Part shown: one piece after another, positions 24,401-36,601 of the stretch | Layout: every line of letters starts with the position of its first letter | Position numbering within the stretch: position 1 is the stretch's first letter | From: Amphirosellinia nigrospora | Lineage: Eukaryota > Ascomycota > Sordariomycetes > Xylariales > Xylariaceae | Direction of reading: 5' to 3' | DNA length: 64,000 nt | NCBI GenBank assembly: GCA_004123355.1 | Contig: SCHM01000002.1 | Span: 1,612,001-1,676,000, forward strand | Notes under the pieces: model-generated | The model's database searches: none | What the model saw: the letters and a program-made list of their open reading frames with translations, nothing else | Told to the model about the DNA's origin: nothing | Translations under genes and position numbers: made by a program

Positions 24401-24906
24401 TGCTATTGGCCGCCTCGTCCGCTTTGATCCGCTCCGCTCGTGGATTCACCATTGGTGGCCTTGTCTGCGTTTTCGCGCCCGCAGAGAAACTGAGGTCTTC
24501 TAAGAAGTTCTCCCGTTCAGCAGCAAACTTGACAAGGGCTTTGTCAAAGTCGAAGTCAATCAAAGCTCCATCCGGCCGGTCAAACCCTCCAGGAGGTGGG
24601 TTAGGTCGAATAGTAGCACTGCTTCTGTTGCTTCTCGTGTTCCATCGACCTCCTCTAGGGTATGGATTGAATTCGAGACGGAGATCTTAGAAAGTCTATT
24701 ATTCGAGCTTTGGCGAGAATGGCGAGCAGAACGCTTGTGGCCAAGTGGTGCCGCCTGAGAATCGGATTCGTCGTCTGGTTCGCCATCTTCAGCAATTGTA
24801 GTGCTTACTTGATTCGGAGTGGCGGGATGGGGAAGTCGTTGTAGGATATAGACTCGATGCCCGCGATCCAGAAATAATCCGCTAGCGGCGCCGAGGAGCT
24901 CTCCAT
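21482..24906 (-). CDS. DENN (AEX-3) domain protein with C1 zinc finger, putative Rab GEF
   Basis: DENN proteins exchange nucleotide on Rab GTPases in vesicle traffic. The start MESSSAPLADYFWIAGIES matches the usual fungal form. Next come NRSSATIRPNPPPGG, DFDFDKALVKFAAERENFLEDLSFSAG, the upstream DENN part (RRGRFPDYVPMFAFPNDIQ, TWHGFTMTSDDNSKIYG), the central DENN core (FLLSSHTSMLHLA-like ILLSSHTSMLHLASHAL, PCPYIVGIERRYDDIELP), a Ser/Pro linker, a C1 finger (GHCFNFT ... CSGCGAISHGRCLAVVSLVC), and the downstream DENN part (VFNEFIHSREMQPP, AKKARGKPG, LTDTSDHLWRTASVP). One intron is clear at 21912-21862. At least ten single-base gaps break the frame, and a TAA lies between two C1 cysteines near 22207. 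The end was taken where LMKEPRAIQGVPRPEQRKREC stops. Identification is strong; the exact gene model is uncertain. Confidence 0.85.
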
Positions 24907-27900
24907 GGCATTGCAGTCCCTTAGCAGCCCGTAACAAATTAGTTTTATGGGTGGAGGGCCGGTGAGGGACCTGAGGGATTCGAAAACTAGTCAGTTTAAC
25001 AAGTGTACCGAGCGGCTTCCTAGATTCTCCTTCACAAGCCTTGGGCGTGCATCAGAGGAGGTATGGATGTAAGCTCTGAGCAGCGATTTAGACTAGTGAC
25101 GTTGACTTCGATGCAGCCAATTTAGTCTTCCCGGTGTGCTCACTACTGGCGAGTATACTGTACAAGATGTCGGCACTAGAAGTGACTCAGGAGGCAGTTG
25201 TTTCCCAGCCGAGACTGCAAATTAGACCAGAACGAATGTACTCTATAGTAGGGAAATATCGATAACACCAATGGTCTTGTCTATCGTGTGTTTAAGTCAA
25301 TAGCACGTCGGGTCGTAATTGGGCTTGAGCCGAAGGAGCTCTGTCGCAAGGATATAATGTTACACAATGGGTTGGTGGACCGAAGTGTACAAGTAGTCGG
25401 CCGCCCTAGATAGAACTTTTTTTTTCTTTTCGGGGTAAAGATAGCCGGGAGATGATGGATGTTTGTTTGTAGTTTCTGGTCCCGGGCCCGGCACGGGAAG
25501 GGCAAAAGGAGGTTACGCGAACGAATGAGCCAATGCAATGGATTGTCGATGAGTGATCAATGCACTCGAAGTATATCCGGCCTCTTGTTCCCAATTCGTG
25601 GACCGCGTGTGCATTGATTGTACGGATGTATTCGTGTTTCGACGGGCAATGGGTGTAAGACACTGAACTGCAGTGTGGTCTGCTGCTGCGACTTAGACAG
25701 ACATGCAGTGCGCCGGTTGCACCTGCAGGCGCCTCTGCGGCCGTTTATTCGATCGGATGGGGGTACGGAACGAGGACGACAATAGGCACTGATACCACTT
25801 ATCTCGAGATGGGACGAGGGATTGTGGATTATGGATTGTGGATTGGGGGGGAAGGGGATGAGGGTTGGATGGATGGGCGACGCCAGACAAATTAAGATGA
25901 ATCCCAGACTAACAAACACCGAATTCGCCTTTCAACATCAACCATTCGTCACATCAGTCTGTCTCCCGCGACATGCAAAGAAAATAGGGGAAGCAAGCAG
26001 AACACCGGCGGTTGGCAATGCAAGAGAGAGAAAAAAGAGAGGACGGGACCAAACCAATGCAAAGACGATGGGACCATTGGGGTAAAGATCGAAGATAGAG
26101 GATTTGATCGCCCAATGGTTGGTTGGTGGTTGGAAGGACTGGGGGGGAGGGGTTCATGCATAACAGGAGCACGCCCCTAGACCCAGGTAGGTAGGCAGTG
26201 GTTAGGCAGGTCAGGTACGGCCTGGGTACGGCTAGCTAGCGCACAGAGGTAGCTACCTAGCTAACTACTTAAGTACCTAGCCTGTGCTACGCCAATTGTT
26301 GTCGTGATGCATGGCGCGGAGTATGCCTACGCAGATGCCTCTGAGGTTAAGGTTGGGGGATAGTAGATGTGTGTCAAGTTTAACTGAAAAGCTTACCAGA
26401 GCTAATAATAAATCAATTTGCAGAATTATTAGCTACTCCCTCCACCTATGTGTAAGGCACATTACATCTACCTACTCTCTAGGTAAGTAGGTAGGTATAG
26501 GATGTTGGAAGGGTCTGGTACCTATTTGGTAACCTACTTAACTAACAAAAATTCCTAAACGAACGCCAAACGAACCCTTAACAGCTAATCCTGTGGCGTT
26601 TGTTCACATGTTACAACGGCGCGGTGCCTTATATGGGTAAGTGGTATATTGGAAGAAGTGCTATAACTTAGTTAGTCCTGCAAGTAGCGTAGCATCCCTC
26701 ACTACACTTACATTGGGTGTACGGATACACGCGCTAAGAAGATTCTTCGGATGTACTAGCATGGAGGCAGATCATCTACACGTACTTGTACTATGTATAC
26801 TTACCTCTGCAGATCTTCAGCATCGAGGCTTTCAAGCTGCCAAGCTCGCTTCTCTCCCCACCATCCCTTCCTACCTAGGTAACCTTGGTATATAAACTAC
26901 AGTACCTACTTCGGGAGATACCCTTTTCGGGGTCCTTGGTGGCTTTCATCCCTTCTGATGTCAGAGGCACTACAGGCAACACCCCGGCGACTGCCTCTGT
27001 CATTTAGACGCCCAGTCAACAAAAGCTGAATGTTCATGTTGATAAATCAAGCCGTCTCATTATGACCAGAAATACATGTACTGATCTTATGCAGCTGGGT
27101 TGGACACAAATAACAACCTTAGGCACTGTATATCCATCATCACGGCTACGGTTCGCTGTATGAAACGCCAGGATGCAAGCAAACACCACCCGCACACTCC
27201 ACCTCACGTACGGATTCGTCAGGGTATTCATCATCCATGTCGAGGGCAGCTCTAGGCTATCGACACTAAGCCCCCAGACAGGCGACTGAAGCGCCAGTCA
27301 TTGTCAAGGGCGCTTGTGCTGATAACTAAGCACTGGCTTCACATTTTTGAGGGAAATGGTGGAAAGACCTCGCGCTTGAAGAAGAGATTCAACATGATGG
27401 AAAGTGGACGGTTCCCGACGATACAGCTATGCATGGTCTGATTTCAATTCACGTTCTCCCAGCTGAATTATCAGCAACGGAAGCGGAGAACACAAGGGCT
27501 CTTCTCCCACCACTTTTATCCAGTATCCAATGCGTGATTCCTGATCTCGAACTAGGGGCAGCCCACCTATTCATGGGTTACCACCCCATCCCCTACATGC
27601 CGGTGGGAATATCGGCTCGTATTGGAGCAGGACGCCAGTGTAGTATCGTGCGAGCACACATCAACTCCCTACGCTAACCTCTTTCATTAGTCAACCGGGC
27701 TTATCGGCGCTGGCGGTGTAGTAGAGACGGATTTGATATCTAGACAATCCCGTCTAGAACACAGAACATAGGTTCCCTTACGAATACCGACTCGCAGTGC
27801 GAAGAGGAATCTGATTGCGAAACGCTTCCTGGGAGACTGGGTCGGTCCCCATTTCGTCTTACGGGTCGGCTCCACTGAGGACCAACAGTAGGTACCTGGT

Positions 27901-30900
27901 GCACACCGCAACAGTGGGTAGCTAGGTCACCGAAAGCAGCACCTCCCATTAGGCTCCTTTTTCACCCGAAGGGAGCCGTCAATAATAATTAGGCACGGCT
28001 TTCTACCACATTGCCAAATCACTTCTGCTAGAATGCATACGAAGCAGGGGGCAGCGACGTGTCTTGGGGGCTTTGGCCACCAATTGCTACTTACAGACAG
28101 TATGTGCGGTTGTATTGCCCGTACGGCATATGTATGTGTATGCACCGTACCTGACCCGAGCACCGCTGATTCCACCCAACGGATATGGCTTCGATACCAG
28201 TCACCATTCACACGAGGCGGACCACTGCAGATACCTATCCAGAATCGGCAATTGTCCTATTTTATAGATGGACAGTAGACTGTGATGCACACGAACTGTT
28301 TTCAGCACATGCACTAGATCCAGGAGCCATGCGCCTATTGAGCGCCTCTTATTGCCCCTTTTCTATCGCCTGACTACTATACGTCAAACAGTGTAAAGAG
28401 CAGCCAATCGTACAAAAGCACGACTTATACTCGCCCTAATTCTTATGTGCAAGTTCTGGATACGAGTGTTCGCTGGTTTGTCACGGGCGTTTACAGCCAC
28501 AGCTCCCAAGCATAGAATCGTTACAAGCTCAAATTGACAACCGTTCACAGCGGCTCCCTTCTCAGTTCTCAGTTACCGGTCAGAAGGATTGATAGTTCCA
28601 GACGTTAGTTCCATACTACATTCATACACCTTTACCCACCATGCCGCCTTCCGAGCAGTGTGGCTGTAACGCTAGTATAGAAGGATTGATGCCGAACAGA
28701 ATGTCCGGGCAACGTCTTCGCGGAATCCGACTCTCGTGGGCAATTGGATTCCCACTAGAAAACTGTTTCTTGCAGTAGCTCGCTCTTCAGAAACGACCAG
28801 GAAGGTACCTTTTAATCCACCATTACAACGCCAAGGCACAGGAATCATGAACGTCCGGGTTTGAATGCCAACTCAAGGACCAACGCCGATAGCAGGTTCT
28901 CTTCCACAAAAAGGCTAAACACATCGATACTCGTATGCCGATTGGTTTGCCATTTGATGTCATACATAAGATAACCTGGACGGATATGCAACATAAACAA
29001 AAGGCGTGTCTATTGAATATTGTAGGACGGCTAGCTGACACCTAACATAGTGCCAATATTCTATTCTATCAGAGCGTCCATGTCGCCAAAATTCTTCGCG
29101 ATCAATAACCTCCTTTTCCGTACAACCGGATTGATTCATATTCTACCTTACGGAGGTTCTCGGTCAACGACAGCATTACTCTCGGCTCAATCTGATTGCA
29201 AGGGTGGACAGTCGTTTGTGATTACCACAACATGGAATATTCCCCCTATTGATAAGTTCGCATTAGAACTGGGTGAACCGAAAAGATTTCGTGCTTAGCA
29301 CCATACTACGCCGTCCCTACCCAGCAGCTAGTTGCTCCTGGCTCCTCGTGCCAACCTCCGTATTGTCTTAACTCGGGGTGCTGTGCGACCCGGTTCCTGG
29401 TACCCGACGCAACACGTCCTCCCTCCCGTCCCCGTCCATGCCAGGGGAACCCGGCCTAGAATGCCAGGTAATCCATTCTAGGCTTTGGGGACCAAAATAG
29501 CCACTTACGCGCTCCCGCGCGTCCTTATTAATGATGGTACTGTAGCTTTGGGGTAATAAAAATAGCCACCATCGGGCATGAATCGTGTCACCCACGCTAT
29601 TGGTATAGCACGCCGGCTTTGGACTTCGACGTATCCTCCCCCTGCATACTTTGGCTTGGATCAAGCTATGTGATCGCCGCTTGGATAAAGAAGCAAGATA
29701 CGTCAAGTGACCCGGCACTTTGGTATGCAAGCGTGTGACAGATCACACTACCCCCGAAAAACACCCGGTGGTGAAAAATTACTTCGATGAACTAAATAGG
29801 CGTTTGCGCCTAAGCGCGCTAATCATTCAGGACATGTGCATATTTACGATCAAATAATTTTCTTCTACTGTTGTCTCGGTCTACGCCACTTCAGGCAACC
29901 AAGGTGACATGTACTTGCCAAATCCGATACGGATTTCCAGGCTCTAAACCCAGTGCAGTCTTTTGAGGCGGAATGGTTACTGTGAATGATACGTCCTTAC
30001 AGTCGTGTGACGAAGCGTTGAGTTGTCTCAAAAATAACGTCTGAACCCTGCAATCAGGTAATTTCCATCTCGTATTCAGACACTGGTGCTTATATAATTA
30101 TATGTCCTGAGACAGACAATGGGATTGGTCGGCGCCTATCTACTTGCCTTAGTGCCTTGCTATTTGAGACATTCCTGCTACAAAACAGATATCTTTTCAC
30201 CAAGCTAAGAATAGACGACCACGGCATTCATCGAGCGAGCCATGTAATCCCATCCACGGCAATATCGATCGCCAAGCTCGGCCTAGAAGAAAAGGAAGAC
30301 CGTGCCACGGGTTTACACGTAAGTAAGTAGCTGTGCGCTCGGTCCCTGCGCTGCCTTGATCCCAGCGCCGGGACCTGCAGGTCTATCCGGCTGAGCGGAC
30401 GCGGATGACGCAAGTATGTATAGTAAGGGATGAGTTAAGCATAGACTTCATTCATGTGACTTTTCCCACAGCTAGCTACGCAAAGCTGATCAGCTACTTG
30501 GTACCTACTTGGCAAAGATCTTCTTCGGGATTAAATTAATTTGTGGGGACAATGAGTTATGGCAGAACCTGACAACATGATATGGATATTAAGCTTAATC
30601 TCTGATACTAAATATATGTAATCTGAAATCAGCCACTCCTAAGCGAGTTACACTCACAGCGCTTCCATTCAAATCTCGCCTTAGCGAAGACTCTCAACAA
30701 CATCTAATGGCAAATAGGCTGGGAGAGAGCATGCACCTATAGAGTCTATAATGCTGTAGTAGATGATTGTCATGGACTCAGTCGTGAAGATGAATGCAAT
30801 AATTCTCGCAAAAGCAGGTAAAATAACGAGTGAAGATCTCGTAGACGAAAAGAAGGGGGGGAGTATAATATAGAGCTCTTTTTAAACATGCTGGGCAGGA

Positions 30901-31106
30901 TATTCAACATCCAAAGTATCACTAGAAAATACCGAGCACAAATACGACAGTATCTAAAATGTTCGAATTTTGATATATAGACAGCGAAATTATTCGCTGA
31001 GAATAGAGGGGTATCAATGCTTGAGCTCTCATTTGACTAATCCTACCCAGTTCTCGGTATATAGTCCAGTTGGGCACCCGCAAACCGGCACTTGCGACCA
31101 TGGTTC
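24907..31106. other. 6.2-kb gene-poor spacer
   Basis: No gene is supported. Near 24907 lies the DENN promoter. Many TAGGTAGG/CCTACCTA-type words cluster at 26180-26290 and 26455-26540. The longest frames (for example 27429-27677 plus, 29368-29730 minus) show no known motif or coding-like codon bias. Base composition is ordinary and CpA is common, so this is not RIP-damaged. I see no transposon ends. Confidence 0.5.
26180..26540. repeat. Cluster of TAGGTAGG / CCTACCTA words
   Basis: Short words of the form TAGGTAGG, GGTACC and CTACCTA recur here in both orientations. The same words appear elsewhere in spacers (about 17855-17900, 20024, 26868, 35385, 38449). They look like a dispersed intergenic simple motif rather than a transposon. 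Confidence 0.55.
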
Positions 31107-32336
31107 CTATCTCGCTGCAACGCGAGTCCCAAGCTTGCCCGTCAACAAGAGGCCCTTGCTACCCATCTCACTTCGCCAATTGATGCCCAGGACGCCAAAG
31201 ATGATTCTTCCGTCACGGTCCTCAGCGATTGCATCCCGTTGCTCTTCCTCGATTATAAAGCAGCATTGCTCGACCTCGCCGGGGTGGAGCAGCGGCTTGC
31301 CCCCGCTGGTCTCCCAGTTACAGTCTTGATATTGGAACCCGGACTCGAGCTGTAGTCGCACACGCTGCAGTTGCATGGTCCTCGCTGCAGTTCTCAAGCT
31401 GGGCCTCCATGACCCAGCGTCGACCAACGCCTTCGGAATCGTCGTGGGCCGTCGGGAAGGGAGGGCCCGAACTTCGTCCGCACAATCAACGAGCTCTTAC
31501 AGATGAACTGATATAGCTTGCGGAATGTGCGCAACCGCCCACTTGTATCGGTGGCCTCGTAGTAACTGACAGTGACAACCAGCACGTGGTTCCCCTCCTC
31601 GTGAAGATCATAGTTAACAATCTTCTGTAGCGACTGGCCAGGTTCGAGATCTATGCCACTGCCTTGTGTTCCAGCATCGTCCCCTTCGTCTGAGGTTGAT
31701 GGATCCGCAGGCTGCAGAGATATCTTCTGCGGCGTAGTCGCACTAGGCGCTACAAAACTCCCAGTGTCAGTCTAGAGCTCGCCCTTCCTGGTCATAATTT
31801 GACTCGTTCTTAGGGTTTCTAGGAGCATGCGGAAATAGACAAGAGGAAAATACTTGAGAATACATACTCTTCATTTCCGCTTCGATGCGCACATCGCGAA
31901 CGAATTTCTTCTTGGCTTGTTGCGCTGGCGTGTTGCTGGGCGTAGGTAGAGCCGACGTTGTCTCCGCCTCAATCGGATTCAATGGTATCTCATGATTGGC
32001 GGATAGAGTACAGCTAAATGTCTCGCCAGCGTAGGCGGTCCCAAAGGATGGAGGCAAATTCAGGATCGGCGTCAAGAGGAAGGGCTCTGGGTTCGTGCCG
32101 CTGTTCGCGCTGTAGGCGAGAGAGGCTGGAATGGGGGCGGCATCGTCGGACCGGGCAGACAGCGGCGGAGGAAGGGGTTGTTGCACAACAAGAGACGGGC
32201 GCGAAAGGCTTGAACGCTCAATTAGAATCAAATCATCATCAATGACTAGAAGTAGAAGCTTCCGTTACCGTAGAACTTTGAGCGAGACGGAATGTGGTTC
32301 TTTGGGATCAATGGAGGGGTATCGCTGATGATTCAT
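31107..32336 (-). CDS. TRAPPC13: TRAPPC13-like TRAPP complex subunit (DUF974 family)
   Basis: TRAPPC13 belongs to the TRAPP tethering complexes acting in Golgi traffic. Exon 1, 32336-32269, encodes MNHQRYPSIDPKEPHSVSLK. A 60-base intron (GTAACG to AAG) leads to exon 2 at 32208-31868 with RLSRPSLVVQQPLPPP, LNLPPSFGTAYAGETFSCTL and FVRDVRIEAEMK. A second intron follows (donor GTATGT at 31867, acceptor near 31772). Exon 3 gives DLEPGQSLQKIVNYDLHEEG, HVLVVTVSYYEATDTSGR, RTFRKLYQFICKSSLIVRTK, MEAQLENCSED, QLQRVRLQLESGFQYQDCNW and GVLGINWRSEMGSKGLLLTG, the family order. The phase at intron 2 and at least two places in exon 3 (near 31445 and 31390) do not join cleanly and appear to miss single bases. 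The length, about 360 residues, fits the family. The gene is in line with the KH gene upstream. Confidence 0.85.
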
Positions 32337-32933
32337 GGCGAAAGAAATGGGGATGGAGACGTACTGAAGAAGCACTGTTTCTGGTTTCTGGAAAGCTATG
32401 GATGTCTTATGTCGGCTCGTACTCGAGCTGTTGCATGGCGATCACGTTCGCAGCACGTGGCACGGTATAAATGAATTACGGGAGGACGAAGGCGGGAGCT
32501 ATAATGATGCGACTACTTCATGCAGCTTATTGGAGTTCTTATCTTATCAATAGTGGAGGGGAGAAATGGCTGCTATTCCAAGGTACCCAGTAGCATGTGA
32601 TGTAGATATGCACCCACCCGGTAAGAGGTCTCTTGGAGGTACCTAGCACTACAATCCGCATATAATTTCTGCTATTACAAGCCATTGTTCCCCTTTTGCT
32701 AGCATGCAGTAGCACAAGCTATCTTAACGTATACCCATGAAGGTCTCACCTATAACTCGTGAGAGCAAAGCATCCCGTGGCATCAAGGTCAGGTATATCT
32801 GACCATGCCAACCATGCTTTCCTTAGTCCTTCAACATCAATTTATCGTTCCCCTGTTGTGATGAGCTAGATGCAAGGGCTTTTATCTACCAACGGTATTT
32901 ACTCTGAATAACAACCGCTCAGGTTGAAACAAC
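32337..32933. other. Spacer between TRAPPC13 and the KH gene
   Basis: This is the promoter side of TRAPPC13 and the 3' flank of the KH gene. No coding sequence is seen. Short GGTACC-containing words occur near 32580 and 32636. Confidence 0.5.
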
Positions 32934-35039
32934 TTATAGTCCAGGAGGGGGTGGAACCTAGTATCGCAGTTAGCTAATATATCTAGACTCTTTTGGACTT
33001 ATCAAACATACAGCTCCATATGCCGGAGGAGATCCCGAGGGCGGTGGTGGTGGCGGGGGAGCAGCTCCTCCCGGAGGAGGTGGTGGAGGGGCTTCGGTTG
33101 GCGGTGGCGGGGGCGGTGAACCTGATGCGCCGGGTGCGGGCGAGCCCTGCTGAGCTGCTTGAGCAGCAGCGTAGTACTGCTGGTAGTATTGCATATACCT
33201 AAGGCACAGATAACGTTAGCATGCGATACAAGACCGAAGGATATGGGACTTACGCGGCATAACCTCCATATGCGGCATATGGGTCCTGTCCACCATAATA
33301 CTGCGCATATTGAGCTGCGTAGTCGTTGGTGGCACCGGGAGGGCTGCCGGCACCTCCGTGCATAGGGGAAGCTGCGTTGCCAGCAGGGGTAGGTGGATTG
33401 TTGTAACCACCGTGTCCACCATATGAGCCAGAACCGGAACGGTTTCCGCCTCTGTCATATCTGTCACCACCATATCTATCGCCATTGTACCGGTCACCAC
33501 TGCCATATCGGTCGCCTCCGTAGCCTCCTCCGCCTCCATGGCCGCCGTAGTGTTGTCTTGGAGGGCGGGTCTTGAATTCTTCGTATTCCTCCTTCACCTT
33601 ACCAACAAGATCATTACATAGCTCTTGAGCCTTCTCGACCATATTCGGATCAGGACCCCTATATCAACATTAGGTATGATGTATGTGACAGAGGAACCAA
33701 GAGAGAAGGAGATGTGGTGTACTTACGCTACGTGAAGATACATGTCGTCGTCGCTCTCCGGTTTGTTGATGCCTCAAGGTAACCTGACCCTCGGCCTTTG
33801 ATCTGCACACGACATCCGGTTTCTTGCTGGATATGCTTTACGTATGCGCCTCCGTGGCCGACAATTTGTGCACGCAAGTTGAAGCCTTGAACAGGTTCGA
33901 GGCTAATAGGTATCTTGGCCTCGGGCCATTTGCGCTACGTTTAGGTCAGCACTTAGTTGTCTCTTCCGTTCGTCGCTTCTGGTTGCGAGACTCACACGTC
34001 CGAACTCGTCACGCTCTACTTGCTCCTGATCGCGGCGGCGAAACCGTCGTTCGTCAACTAAGTTTGGTAGTTCCTGCTTCATCATCTCCTCGATCTTCTT
34101 GACTGCTGCGTCCAGGCCAACCTTCGAGGTACTGGTGACATGGAGATATAGGGGAGGTGCCTGGGGACATGTTAGCCAGGCCGTTGCATGTACATGAAGT
34201 CGAGTGCTTACCGTGGGTGTGGCCATGCTTTTGTCTGGGTAGTATTCGCCACGAGTTGTGACATCTTTGAAAGTCAACCATTGTTCTATCAATAAATCAA
34301 CAGAAAATCTAATAGGGTTCTCGTACCGGCTCCGGTGTCTTCCTTAATCTAAATCACGTAGCGGAGGTCAGCAGATGCTACAGAGGGGAGTCGTGTGCGA
34401 GCTAGTATGCTTCAATGTAAGCTACACTGTCCGTACACGACTGGGAGTAAGACTGGAAGAAAGGGCCTAGTCCAGGGGCGAGCACTCTGAAATGGATCAG
34501 TAGAAATTGACCTAGGGCATTATTTACCATTTTTTGCGTGGATCCCTTGGTTAGCAGGTATCGATTTCGCAAATCGTTGACTTCGATATCTTTGATGTAA
34601 TCGCCGTCGGAAACATAGACTTCACCATTGATATTCCCCGTCTTCCCAGCATTCGCATCGCCCGCACCGACCGAGTTAGAGGACGACGAAGACTTGATTG
34701 GTGGCACATCAACGTGCTGGATGCCTTTTCTCGCCTGAAGTTGTGCATTGATCTTAGCAGCGGCGGCAGCTATGATGCGATGTTAGCGCCGGCACTCTGG
34801 CGGTTAGTGGAATGTTATGTGAATTGAACCAACCTGCAGCAGCTGCAGCGTCTACAGATCTTCTTTGTCTCTGGCGTCGCACTATCAGGGCCCCTGCTCA
34901 AAGGGCTGCGGTCGCGTGTGCTGTCTGGTTTGCGGGCGGCTGGCGAGCGGGATCTACGGTCGAATCTCGAGCGACGAGGCTCGGGCTCCGTCTGGTCAAA
35001 ACGCGATCGTTTCGCCGTACGGCGTTCCGTGTCATCCAT
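32934..35039 (-). CDS. KHDC4/BLOM7-like double-KH RNA-binding protein, probable splicing factor
   Basis: Human KHDC4 binds RNA and acts with the spliceosome; this protein has the same layout. My model has nine exons: 35039-34834, 34769-34528, 34348-34327, 34264-34212, 34160-33996, 33934-33727, 33658-33254, 33198-33012 and 32957-32934, all with GT-AG borders. The start MDDTERRTAKRSRFD leads to an Arg/Ser/Asp-rich region. KH domain 1 spans DIEVNDLRNRYLLTKGSTQK to VDERRFRRRDQEQVERDEFG. The second, divergent KH has RKWPEAKIPISLEP, GHGGAYVKHIQQETGCRVQ, IKGRGSG and MYLHVAGPDPNMVEKAQELC. A Gly/Tyr/Arg tract (GGDRY repeats) and poly-proline runs end in VPPPPGL. Single missing bases are needed near 34857 and near 33763. 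The third exon is only 22 bases. Confidence 0.87.
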
Positions 35040-35500
35040 GGCTGCCGCGCAACAGACGGTACAATTGATAGGTCAGGGCTATGTGTGGAGGGTGCCTGAT
35101 TTGTCTCCAAGTAAAGAAGGTGCCTCTAGTTATGCTGAAGGCAGAAGGGTGGCTGGTGTTGGAGAAGGATGCTGTAGTTGGGAAGGTCGAAGGTGGGAAC
35201 AATTCAAGATGCAGAAATCCCTTGCAGCCAGCTTAGAAAAATGTAGGCTTGGCATATACTAGTCTCTCCACTGGGGAGCTGAAACCTGGCTGAACCGGGA
35301 CTAGCGTAAACGGCAAGCTTGACATCAGAGCAAGTCCGAGCAGCAGGTATGGAGTGGGGCTGATTCATTCATTGAATACCTACAGGTAGGTACCTACATC
35401 TAAAGTCGGGTGCGGGTCTAGAACAGCCGAAGACGCCTCCGATGTTCGCAGCAACCACATACTTTAGCAGCTTAGTAGTTGCCTTGACTTTTTTCTTCGT

Positions 35501-35509
35501 ATGCTGTGA
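35501..35509 (+). other. Minimal upstream ORF in the ILV6 leader (ATG CTG TGA)
   Basis: A two-codon frame lies 103 bases before the ILV6 start. It matters only if transcription begins upstream of it, which I cannot tell. Confidence 0.3.
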
Positions 35510-35513
35510 GTCA
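35507..35513. promoter_or_regulatory. TGAGTCA, Gcn4/CPC1-type site upstream of ILV6
   Basis: This matches the TGA(C/G)TCA site bound by the fungal general amino-acid control factor (Gcn4, CPC-1, CpcA). It is about 100 bases before the ILV6 start, a gene class known to be under this control. About five such words are expected by chance in the 43-kb ordinary part, so position is the main support. Confidence 0.5.
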
Positions 35514-35598
35514 AAACGATCAATTGAACACCATTGCACCAACTACAACTTTCGAGAACGGCCATTTCTCCAATCATAGGGTCTTCTGGTCCCAATTG

Positions 35599-35733
35599 AT
35601 GATCGGCGAAGATGGCGTCTCGATTGTTCGTCCCAGGCCATTGCTTGCGAGCTGCTGCGGCCGCTGTGCGTACCGGTCCGCAGACCACCACTCGATGGAG
35701 TTCCAGCAGCTCAACCTCGGCCATTGCCTATAA
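35599..35733 (+). other. Out-of-frame upstream ATG overlapping the ILV6 start
   Basis: An ATG 13 bases before the ILV6 start opens a 44-codon frame in another phase that runs past the ILV6 start. Its context (CAATTGATGA) is poor next to that of the main start (GCGAAGATGG), so leaky scanning would allow ILV6 translation. Confidence 0.3.
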
Positions 35734-36601
35734 AGCTCTTCGCCGTCGTCAAGCTCCTCTCCCCACCAGCGATACGCCCTCGTCATGGTCAGCCCAATCA
35801 GCTGTATCTAACATTCTCTATGAGACACCAACTCCTCGACAACTCCGCCAAAACGCCATGTCCTCCAACTGTCTAGTCCAGAACGAACCCGGTGTGCTCT
35901 CACGAGTCTCTGGTATCTTGGCCGCTCGTGGTTTCAACATCGATTCCTTAGTCGTTTGTAACACGGAAGTGGAAGACCTGTCTCGGATGACCATCGTTCT
36001 GACTGGTCAAGATGGTGTGGTCGAACAAGCCCGCCGCCAATTAGAGGACTTGGTTCCTGTCTGGGCTGTTTTGGATTACACCAACGCTGCTCTCGTCCAA
36101 CGCGAGTTGCTTCTTGCCAAAATTAACATCCTAGGACCGGAATATTTCGAGGAGCTTTTGGCACATCACCGCGAGATGACCGCTGAGATAGATGCTGGAA
36201 CTAATGAGAGGACATTGGGAGAGATATCTCCAGACTTCCACCCCAGCAAGATGGTTGCTAGCCAGGCGCTACGGCATAAGCATGAACACCTGAAGTCAAT
36301 CACGTACTTTGCGCATCAGTTCGGTGGCAAGGTTCTAGATATTAGCACCAATAGCTGCATTGTTGAGGTGTAAGCGCTCTAGCTTTCTATTTGATGTCCT
36401 TTCATGCTCACATGATTACAGGTCTGCGAAACCCGATAGAATCGACTCTTTCATGAAGCTGATAGCACCATTTGGCATCCTTGAGTCTACACGTACCGGT
36501 CTTATGGCATTACCTCGTTCGCCGTTGTATGGGCCTGACGAGGAGACTATTGTGAAGGAGGCCGATGAGGTTGTTGATGCTAGTCAACTGCCCCTGGTTA
36601 A
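35612..36601 (+). CDS. ILV6: Acetolactate synthase regulatory (small) subunit, mitochondrial
   Basis: Ilv6 binds the catalytic subunit Ilv2 in mitochondria, raises its activity and confers valine feedback control in isoleucine/valine synthesis. Exons are 35612-36369 and 36422-36601, with a 52-base intron (GTAAGC to CAG). The N-terminus MASRLFVPGHCLRAAAAAVR is a typical mitochondrial presequence. The ACT domain runs from about residue 82 (NCLVQNEPGVLSRVSGILAA, RGFNIDSLVVCNTEVEDLSR) to about 160. The C-terminal domain includes ELLLAKINILGPEYFEELL, HQFGGKVLDISTNSCIVEVS and KPDRIDSFMKLIAPFGILES. The family end ASQLPPG-stop is reached at 36601 if one C is restored in the run at 36591. Read as printed, the frame runs on to 36635. 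The product is about 312 residues. It is convergent with OTC. Confidence 0.94.

Larger units (their letters stand above)
35040..35611. promoter_or_regulatory. Divergent promoter region KH gene / ILV6
   Basis: This 572-base region separates two divergent genes. It contains a TGAGTCA site at 35507-35513 and a TAGGTAGGTACCTAC motif near 35388. Two short upstream reading frames of the ILV6 leader are listed separately. Confidence 0.5.

Noticed and set aside
30970-31329. 119-codon plus-strand frame at the TRAPPC13 3' end
   Set aside because: It overlaps the conserved TRAPPC13 C-terminus on the other strand and resembles nothing.
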